A DNA stretch of 22,354 nucleotides from Bacteroidales bacterium UBA3543 (GTDB taxonomy: Bacteria; Bacteroidota; Bacteroidia; Bacteroidales; UBA932). The stretch spans positions 1 to 22,354 of the forward strand of contig DFOK01000045.1 in assembly GCA_002376715.1 (NCBI GenBank). Reading direction: 5' to 3'. Of the stretch, positions 8,249 through 13,993 are shown piece after piece. The translations under genes and the position numbers were made by a program. Positions within the stretch are counted from its first letter, which is position 1. The number at the start of each line of letters is the position of its first letter. A model generated the notes under the pieces. The model saw only the letters and a program-made list of their open reading frames with translations. It was not told where the DNA came from and did not search any database.

Positions 8249-8281
8249 AAAAAAAGAGCCACTTCTACACGAAGCGGCTCT
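8249..8281 (-). terminator. Rho-independent terminator after rpmA
   Basis: Read on the minus strand, AGAGCCGCTTC pairs with GAAGTGGCTCT as an 11-bp stem with one G-U wobble. The loop is GTGTA and a run of T follows at 8254-8249. It lies 20 nt after the rpmA stop. The plus strand also ends the hairpin with TATTTTTC, so it could work in both directions, but no plus-strand gene leads into it. Confidence 0.88.
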
Positions 8282-8301
8282 ATTTTTCGACAGTGGCCCC
8301 T

Positions 8302-8559
8302 TTATGCGAAGGGGTGCACCGATACGTAAGACTTGTTGTTAGCCTTCTTCTTGAAGACAACAGTACCGTCAATCAAAGCGAAAAGAGTATGGTCTTTACC
8401 CATTCCAACATTTTCACCGGGATTGTGAACTGTTCCTCTCTGACGAACCAAGATATTGCCAGCCCTGGCACTCTGTCCACCGAACAATTTAACGCCCAAG
8501 CGTTTGCTGTGTGATTCGCGGCCGTTTTTAGAACTACCGACACCTTTTTTGTGAGCCAT
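8302..8559 (-). CDS. rpmA: 50S ribosomal protein L27
   Basis: The product has 85 residues starting MAHKKGVGSSKNGRESHS and continuing KRLGVKLFGGQ, then ILVRQRGT, the canonical L27 sequence. L27 sits near the peptidyl-transferase centre with its flexible N-terminus close to the tRNA ends. The N-terminus begins directly at the mature AHKKG and has no cleavable extension of the Firmicutes kind. It follows rplU by 17 nt, the usual L21-L27 pair, and is ended by the hairpin at 8249-8281. The obgE gene that often follows this pair is absent here. Confidence 0.98.
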   Translation of the reverse strand: MAHKKGVGSSKNGRESHSKRLGVKLFGGQSARAGNILVRQRGTVHNPGENVGMGKDHTLFALIDGTVVFKKKANNKSYVSVHPFA

Positions 8560-8576
8560 AATCTAATACGTTTTAA

Positions 8577-8885
8577 TTAAGCGATTGTTTCAATTTGAAT
8601 TTGTGTCAAATACTGGCGATGGCCGTTTTTCTTCTGATAACCTTTACGGCGTTTCTTTTTGAAAACGATAACCTTATCACCTTTCAGATGGTCGAGAACG
8701 GTGGCTTTCACAACCGCACCTTCCACATAAGGAGCACCTACTTTTACTACTCCAGCATTGTCAGTCAATAATACTTTTTCAAAGTCAACGGAAGCACCTA
8801 CTTCAGCCGCCAGGCGGTGAACGAAGATTTTTTTACCTGCTTCAACTTTGAATTGCTGTCCTGCAATATCAACAATTGCGTACAT
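8577..8885 (-). CDS. rplU: 50S ribosomal protein L21
   Basis: The product has 102 residues and begins MYAIVDIAGQQFKVEAGKK. It contains the L21 signature FKKKRRKGYQKKNGHRQ near its C-terminus. L21 binds 23S rRNA and is typically paired with L27, as here. Its promoter at 8981-9011 implies a leader of about 90 nt, long enough to carry a regulatory structure (see the leader entry). The gene is divergent from the ATPase gene at 9082, with 196 nt between the two start codons. Confidence 0.97.
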   Translation of the reverse strand: MYAIVDIAGQQFKVEAGKKIFVHRLAAEVGASVDFEKVLLTDNAGVVKVGAPYVEGAVVKATVLDHLKGDKVIVFKKKRRKGYQKKNGHRQYLTQIQIETIA

Positions 8886-8975
8886 ATAATAAATTTTAAA
8901 AATTTATAACCGCAAGCGGATACAAGTTAAGTATCTCTTATTCAATAGCTTAACGGTTGTCTATCAACATTTTCG
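8886..8975 (-). promoter_or_regulatory. Possible structured 5' leader of rplU-rpmA mRNA
   Basis: The predicted transcript has about 90 nt before the L21 start. On the minus strand, GTTAAG can pair with CTTAAC about 17 nt further on, and flanking AACC and GGTT could extend the stem. A CCG-CTTG-CGG mini-hairpin lies just after and competes with that extension. A/T-rich sequence runs from there to the ATG. Ribosomal-protein leaders often bind their own product, but I do not recognise a known family here. The evidence is pairing potential only. Confidence 0.3.
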
Positions 8976-8980
8976 GACTG

Positions 8981-9011
8981 CAAATATAATAATTTTGACA
9001 ATTACTACAAA
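8981..9011 (-). promoter_or_regulatory. Bacteroidota-type promoter for rplU-rpmA
   Basis: On the minus strand, TTTG (9011-9008) and TATATTTG (8988-8981) are separated by exactly 19 nt, a complete match to the -33/-7 consensus. The predicted transcription start is near 8974. It is one of the two best promoter matches in the window, as expected for a ribosomal-protein operon. Confidence 0.8.
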
Positions 9012-9043
9012 TTTTTTTGTCAAATAGTGCCCTATTGGTTATT

Positions 9044-9073
9044 TTTGTAACATTATTGTGATAATAACCTTTG
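9044..9073 (+). promoter_or_regulatory. Candidate promoter for the ATPase-sirtuin-ubiX-phosphoesterase unit
   Basis: TTTG at 9044-9047 and AACCTTTG at 9066-9073 are separated by 18 nt. Only the first base of the -7 box departs from TAnnTTTG. The predicted start falls near 9078-9082, at or just before the chosen ATG at 9082, so the mRNA may be leaderless or nearly so. Confidence 0.5.
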
Positions 9074-9081
9074 TGCTACAA

Positions 9082-10140
9082 ATGAACCTGCCTTTCAACT
9101 ACGACCGCATTGCAAAAAATCAGGATATCATAGGACGCAGAACTGAAGCTGACCTCTTTTTTAAGAGCATCTGCGACAGAAGACGCAGTGTTGCCATATA
9201 TGGCGCACCAAAAAGCGGCAAGGAGTCATTCATCAGATACTCTCTTGATGCTCTCGAATCCCGTGGACACAACTTCATTCTTTGTGAAATAGACCTCTTC
9301 AACGTAAGAACTATGGAGGATTTCATATCACTTTTCAAGGAGAAGATGCTGGAATGTTACGACGAAATCCATTACAATTCCATACTTCCCTTTGAAATCC
9401 ACGTAGATTCCCTGGATGAACGCAAAATACTAAACCTTCCTGAGATTATAGCCACCGATGCAGGCAAGACGATAATCATCTATTTCAAGGAGTTCCAAAA
9501 CCTTCTACAATGCGGCAACGACGAACTGGAGCTGGATGATATAGACAAAATCTGGTCAAAACAGACCAATGTGCGATACATTTTCAGCGGTTCATTTGTC
9601 AACCAGATGAAGTACATATTCGAAGAAAAAAAATATTTCTACTATATGTGCGACGTTATTCCTCTCGAAAAGCTCAAAAAGAAGGAGAGTGTGGAATATA
9701 TCGTACGCTCATTCCAGACATTGGGCAGGGTAATACAGGAAGAACAGGCGGGTCTCATCTACCAACTCGCAGACGGCAATATCTGGTACATTAAGCACCT
9801 CTGCTCCATCTGCATGTCCATGCCGATAGGTTATGTTAACAATAACATCATAAGACAAGCCACCGAAAGTCTCATCTCACTCCATACGCCCAGATTTATG
9901 CAGATAATGATGGATTTGACCCCAAACCAGATCAATTTTCTCAAAGCAGTGGTAGACGGTGTGCAAAGATTCAGCAGCCAAGAGATTCTCGAAGGTTACA
10001 GACTCAACTCCTCAGCTAATGTATTCCGTCTGAAAGATGCACTCAAGAAGAAGGAAGTACTGACATTTGACAAAGATGATAATGCCATCATATTGGATAC
10101 GCTATTTGCCTATTGGCTAAAAAACACTTATTTTAAATAG
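9082..10140 (+). CDS. P-loop ATPase of the archaeal-ATPase type with altered Walker residues
   Basis: The product has 352 residues from ATG 9082. An in-frame GTG at 9058 would add eight residues but lies before the predicted transcription start. The N-terminal pattern, IIGRRTEADLF followed by VAIYGAPKSGKESF, resembles STAND/archaeal-type ATPases (ATPase_2-like), which act as NTP-driven switches or regulators. The Walker A at 41-48 is GAPKSGKE, with Glu where Ser/Thr normally binds magnesium. The putative Walker B at 131-138 is IIIYFKEF, with Lys where Asp is expected. A sensor-like YIFSGSF lies at 166-172. The C-terminus (about 280-352) resembles a winged helix. Function is unknown; a nucleotide-binding but weakly hydrolysing protein is possible. 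It is followed 11 nt later by the sirtuin gene. Confidence 0.7.
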   Translation: MNLPFNYDRIAKNQDIIGRRTEADLFFKSICDRRRSVAIYGAPKSGKESFIRYSLDALESRGHNFILCEIDLFNVRTMEDFISLFKEKMLECYDEIHYNSILPFEIHVDSLDERKILNLPEIIATDAGKTIIIYFKEFQNLLQCGNDELELDDIDKIWSKQTNVRYIFSGSFVNQMKYIFEEKKYFYYMCDVIPLEKLKKKESVEYIVRSFQTLGRVIQEEQAGLIYQLADGNIWYIKHLCSICMSMPIGYVNNNIIRQATESLISLHTPRFMQIMMDLTPNQINFLKAVVDGVQRFSSQEILEGYRLNSSANVFRLKDALKKKEVLTFDKDDNAIILDTLFAYWLKNTYFK

Positions 10141-10151
10141 AAAATTTTATT

Positions 10152-10838
10152 ATGAAAAAAATAGTATTTCTTACAGGTGCAGGTATAAGCGCTGAAAGCG
10201 GCATAAAGACATTTCGCGATAGCGACGGATTGTGGGAAAATCACAGAGTAGAGGATGTGGCTTCCATCGAGGGATGGTACCGAAACCCCAAACTGGTTAT
10301 AGATTTCTACAACGAACGCCGGCGACAGCTTGAAACCGTAAAACCCAACCGCGCACACGAGGTTATCGCAGAACTGGAGGAACACTTTGACGTAACGGTT
10401 GTAACCCAAAACGTAGATAATCTGCACGAGAGAGCCGGCAGCAGCAATATTATCCATCTTCACGGAGAACTGACTAAAATCCGTCCCGTGGACGGAGAAG
10501 ATTATGATGCCATAGATATCGGTTACGCCGATTTAAGCATCAACGACAAAGACAGCCGCGGAGTGCAGCTACGTCCGCATATTGTTTGGTTCGGAGAGGC
10601 TGTACCCATGATAGAAAAAGCTGCAAGAGTTGTTTCAAAGGCCGATATACTGGTAATTGTAGGTACATCCATGGTGGTTTATCCTGCAGCCGGACTGATA
10701 CACTATGCTCCTGCAGGCATTCCTATCTATCTGATTGACCCCAAACCTTCCGGACTCCACCATTCCCGACTCACTCAATTCGTCGAGAAAGCCACAACCG
10801 GTATGGAAAGGCTCAAAAAAGAGCTGCTGGATGAGTAA
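10152..10838 (+). CDS. cobB: Sir2-family NAD-dependent protein deacylase lacking zinc cysteines
   Basis: The product has 228 residues. The NAD-binding motif GAGISAESGI is at 9-18 and TQNVDNLHERAG at 85-96. The catalytic base is His104 in HLHGEL, and VGTSMVVYPAAG is at 170-181. Y53 and R56 (YNER) match the Tyr-x-x-Arg pair that class III sirtuins (SIRT5, CobB) use to recognise negatively charged acyl groups, so desuccinylase or demalonylase activity is plausible alongside deacetylation. The four zinc cysteines of ordinary sirtuins are absent; the whole protein contains no cysteine. The zinc module seems replaced by a short acidic loop (about 112-136). The ubiX gene overlaps its end. Confidence 0.88.
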   Translation: MKKIVFLTGAGISAESGIKTFRDSDGLWENHRVEDVASIEGWYRNPKLVIDFYNERRRQLETVKPNRAHEVIAELEEHFDVTVVTQNVDNLHERAGSSNIIHLHGELTKIRPVDGEDYDAIDIGYADLSINDKDSRGVQLRPHIVWFGEAVPMIEKAARVVSKADILVIVGTSMVVYPAAGLIHYAPAGIPIYLIDPKPSGLHHSRLTQFVEKATTGMERLKKELLDE

Positions 10839-11415
10839 CATGAGAGAGATAGTACTCGGAATCACGGGTGCCAGCGGGGCTATTTATGCTGAGCATTACA
10901 TTCGGGGGTGTACCCAAATGCGGGATATTTCTCTTAGCGTGATACTCACCGAGACTGCACGCACCATTTGGTTGCGGGAACTCGGATATGACCCCGAAGA
11001 ACTAATATCGGAATGCGGAGCCTCCATTCTGCCAAATGATAGTTTCGATGCCCCTTTTTGCTCGGGATCGGCGGCAGCAGATACGCTGCTGGTACTCCCC
11101 TGCTCCATGGGAGCTCTGGCTCGAATAGCAGGCGGACTCGCCTCGGATGCCATCTCCAGGATAGCGGACGTACAGCTCAAAGAAAAAAAACAGCTGATCA
11201 TAGTGCCGCGTGAAACTCCCCTCAGCCTCATCCACCTCCAAAACATGCAACTTCTGACGCAGGCAGGTGCAGTAATTTGTCCCGCCTCACCCTCCTTTTA
11301 TCACAAGCCGGCCACTATCGATGACCTTGTGGAGTCATTTGTCGGCAGACTGCTTCATATGACGGGAGTCAAACCTCTGGAGAAGAAATACCAATGGAAT
11401 AATAATCAGGACTGA
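10831..11415 (+). CDS. ubiX: UbiX-family flavin prenyltransferase
   Basis: UbiX prenylates FMN with dimethylallyl phosphate to make the prenyl-FMN cofactor of UbiD-type decarboxylases. The product has 194 residues, close to the usual length. GITGASGAIYA near the N-terminus binds the flavin phosphate. PCSMGALARIAGGLASD, VPRETPLSLIHLQNM and PASPSFYHKP are the conserved active-site segments. ATG 10831 overlaps the sirtuin stop by 8 nt; a second in-frame ATG at 10840, just after that stop, would give a protein three residues shorter. A longer upstream frame exists but only shadows the sirtuin gene. No ubiD is in the window. A link to menaquinone synthesis is plausible because mqnE is nearby, and the futalosine route is proposed to use a UbiD-like enzyme. 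Confidence 0.93.
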   Translation: MSNMREIVLGITGASGAIYAEHYIRGCTQMRDISLSVILTETARTIWLRELGYDPEELISECGASILPNDSFDAPFCSGSAAADTLLVLPCSMGALARIAGGLASDAISRIADVQLKEKKQLIIVPRETPLSLIHLQNMQLLTQAGAVICPASPSFYHKPATIDDLVESFVGRLLHMTGVKPLEKKYQWNNNQD

Positions 11416-11419
11416 CAAT

Positions 11420-13333
11420 ATGAAAAGAATCATATTCATTGCAGCGCTCTGTCTCTCGACTCTGATGCTCGCTGCGCAAACTTCTACTGTAAAATTTGCA
11501 TTCATTGCGGACACGCACATTGCCGAAGGCTCCGGCACCAATGATGACCTTGTACAATGCATCAACGACATCAATAAGTTGCAGAAAGAGCTTCAGTTTG
11601 TCATTTTTGCCGGTGACATAACGGAATTCGGAAGCGATGAAGAGATTTTTCTTGCCAAAGAACTTATCGACAAACTGGAGATTCCCTATTATATTGTAGC
11701 CGGCAACCACGACTCAAAATGGTCGGAAAGCGGCTGTAATACATTTGCAAAGGTATTCGGATATGAAAATTTTGAATTCGAAACCGGAGGCATCAAATTT
11801 CTAGGCAGCAACAGCGGTCCAAACATGAGAATGGCACCGGCATTGTTGCCCCACGAAAGCCTGGTATGGCTGGATTCCATAGCAAAGGTTACCCCTCGTG
11901 AACAGCCGGTGATATTTGTCAACCACTACCCTCAGGACACCTCGATGCTCAATTATTTTCAGGTTCTCAACACTCTCAAGCAGACAAATATTCAACTTGT
12001 AATGGGTGGTCACTGGCATCGTAACACCGTACTTGAGTATGACGGTATTCCCGGAGTGCTCGGAAGAGCTCCTGCAGCCGGGCGCAACGGCCATGTTGGG
12101 TACAATATTGTGACCATAAGCAACCAACGCATCTCCATCTGCGAACGTAAGGCGGCTGATAGTGAGGGCAAAGGAGGAAAGACCGGCAAAGCCTGGTATA
12201 ATAGAGAGATGTTTCCGGAACCGCAGTTCACTCCTAATATAGCCTCAGGCAGAAACAACAAATATGCGCTTCCGGCAAACTTTCCATGGATGACATTCGA
12301 TGTCAACAGTGAATATCCACAGGTGAAAGCGATTTGGGAAATCCAGGATGAAAGCGATATCGGATGCGGTGCAGTACATGCAGGAAAGTACGTACTCTAT
12401 GCTAATACACAAGGAGTTGTCAAAGCGCTGGACACTGCTACAGGTGCCCTCAGGTGGAGTTTTGCTACCGGTGGAAAGGTCTTTTCGACCCCGGCTATAT
12501 CAGGTTCAAAAGTGGTAATAGGTTCCACAGACGGTTATATCTACTGTCTAAACCTTCGCAAAGGCAAACTCTTATGGAAATATAAGTGCGATAAGTCAGT
12601 ACTCGGTTCGCCCGTAATTATGGACAAAGTGGTCTATATCGGTGCTTCGGACCATAAATTCAGGGCCATTAGCTTGCGCAGAGGCAAACTGCTGTGGGAA
12701 TACGGCTCTGTGAAAGGTTTTGTCGAGTGCAAGCCCTTTGCTGACAAAGAACAGATTGTTTTCGGAGACTGGGGCAATTCCCTCTACTCTCTTGACCCTG
12801 CTACGGGAAAAGAACAATGGGTGTGGCGCAATAAGGGCAGCAGAATGTTCTCCCCCGCAGCAGTCTGGCCGGTGAAGAGCAACGGTAAAATTTTCATAGT
12901 TACTCCTGACAGGAAATGTCATGCAATCGACGCCCGTACCGGAAAAGAGATCTGGACTGTTGACGGAGGGCGTGAATCGATAGCACTTTCAAAAGAGGGA
13001 TCGAAAATTTTCGTAAAAAATATGTTCAACTCCATACAGTGCTGGTCAACCTTATCCGACGAGCCACAGCTGGAATGGAACATTCAAAGTGGTCTGGGTT
13101 ACGACATCTCTCCCACTCCCTCCGGCACAATTCTCTTGAAAGATGGCAGGGAGATGCTTATAGTTCCCACCGATAAAGGCAACATATTCTGCTTTGACAG
13201 CAAAAACGGAAACCTTGTCTGGAAGCACAAGATCTCCGTTGCATTAATCAACTCCATCGAACCTATCGGTCAGGACAAACTCCTGATTTCAACTATGGAT
13301 GGGGTAGTTACAATGTTATTCATGACTTTCTGA
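11420..13333 (+). CDS. Secreted calcineurin-like phosphoesterase fused to a PQQ/BamB-like beta-propeller
   Basis: The product has 637 residues. The signal peptide ends near LMLAAQ (residue 20). The metallophosphoesterase domain (about 24-235) carries every expected metal motif: D31-x-H33 in ADTH, D66 in AGDITE, GNHD at 95-98, H169 in VNHYP, and GGHWH at 196-200. A linker to about 300 is followed by repeated propeller blades to the end, with PQQ-type motifs such as TGALRWSF, KGKLLWKY, RGKLLWEY, TGKEIWTV and NGNLVWKH. Similar blades bind PQQ in dehydrogenases or act as scaffolds in BamB; PQQ binding is not implied here. The substrate is unknown, and location is probably periplasmic or surface. 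It starts 4 nt after ubiX, and its 3' end overlaps the convergent gene by 14 nt. Confidence 0.88.
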   Translation: MKRIIFIAALCLSTLMLAAQTSTVKFAFIADTHIAEGSGTNDDLVQCINDINKLQKELQFVIFAGDITEFGSDEEIFLAKELIDKLEIPYYIVAGNHDSKWSESGCNTFAKVFGYENFEFETGGIKFLGSNSGPNMRMAPALLPHESLVWLDSIAKVTPREQPVIFVNHYPQDTSMLNYFQVLNTLKQTNIQLVMGGHWHRNTVLEYDGIPGVLGRAPAAGRNGHVGYNIVTISNQRISICERKAADSEGKGGKTGKAWYNREMFPEPQFTPNIASGRNNKYALPANFPWMTFDVNSEYPQVKAIWEIQDESDIGCGAVHAGKYVLYANTQGVVKALDTATGALRWSFATGGKVFSTPAISGSKVVIGSTDGYIYCLNLRKGKLLWKYKCDKSVLGSPVIMDKVVYIGASDHKFRAISLRRGKLLWEYGSVKGFVECKPFADKEQIVFGDWGNSLYSLDPATGKEQWVWRNKGSRMFSPAAVWPVKSNGKIFIVTPDRKCHAIDARTGKEIWTVDGGRESIALSKEGSKIFVKNMFNSIQCWSTLSDEPQLEWNIQSGLGYDISPTPSGTILLKDGREMLIVPTDKGNIFCFDSKNGNLVWKHKISVALINSIEPIGQDKLLISTMDGVVTMLFMTF

Positions 13334-13982
13334 CCATCTCGATAGTCTGTAAAAGACGTCCCTTACTGTTGTAAGTCTCCTGTCTGACACAGCCGATGTC
13401 CTTTACCATCCAGGTAATTATAGTCACCTCTTCAGTGATTATTGCCACTCTGGTTTTCTGTTTTTCCTGTACTTTAGCGGCATTGAAGGTACCCGCCGGT
13501 ACAGTCACGCTCTCCATCCCGAGCACTTTACGCTCCGTCAGCTCAACCGTACCACCGATACTGCCGATCTTTATCGACAAACTTCTGTCAGGCAGTTCCT
13601 CACCTGCTCTGATATCCGAAGGAACAAATACAACACAGCCCTTTACCATAAGGTCCTTTGTTGCTATTCCTTTTCTGATGGTCTCAAGTTTTACGGTCAA
13701 CTCTCCATCTTTGAAATAAAGGAACATATTCGCCGTTACATCTTTGAAAAGATGTTCGCCGTTTTTATCAAAATAGACCTGCTCTAAAATTACGGTAGCA
13801 TTGTCAAGTGACTCGCCGTTTAAGCTTTGGAGGGTTTCATCATACGAACCCCTGAATTCGCCTTTGTTGTCGTAAACCCTGAAACTCGCCTGCGAACCGG
13901 GCTGCGTGGCAAAATAATACTGGGCTCTGATAGGCATTACTGCTGCCATGACAGCAGATAGTATCAGTAGAACTCTTCTCAT
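13320..13982 (-). CDS. Secreted TapB/DUF3108-like protein
   Basis: The product has 220 residues. A signal peptide ends at MPIRAQ (residue 21). The rest is rich in beta strands, with the motif VPAGTFNAAKVQEKQKTRV followed by ITWMVKDIGCVRQETYNSKG and LLQTIEMV. This pattern recalls the DUF3108/TapB-like envelope proteins of Bacteroidota, in which a lipocalin-like beta sheet is expected. The function is unknown. It is the last gene of the long minus-strand unit, 11 nt after batD-batE. Its stop lies inside the phosphoesterase gene, with a 14-nt tail-to-tail overlap, leaving no room for a conventional terminator between them. Confidence 0.72.
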   Translation of the reverse strand: MRRVLLILSAVMAAVMPIRAQYYFATQPGSQASFRVYDNKGEFRGSYDETLQSLNGESLDNATVILEQVYFDKNGEHLFKDVTANMFLYFKDGELTVKLETIRKGIATKDLMVKGCVVFVPSDIRAGEELPDRSLSIKIGSIGGTVELTERKVLGMESVTVPAGTFNAAKVQEKQKTRVAIITEEVTIITWMVKDIGCVRQETYNSKGRLLQTIEMVRKS

Positions 13983-13993
13983 TCCTTACAAAA

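Noticed and set aside
8221..8262. GTG at 8262 as the serS start
   Set aside because: It lies within the rpmA terminator and upstream of the serS -7 element; the family N-terminus begins at 8220.
10735..10830. Upstream extension of the ubiX frame
   Set aside because: The added residues (TPNLPDSTIPDS and similar) are an out-of-frame reading of the sirtuin C-terminus; UbiX proteins start near MREIVLGITG.
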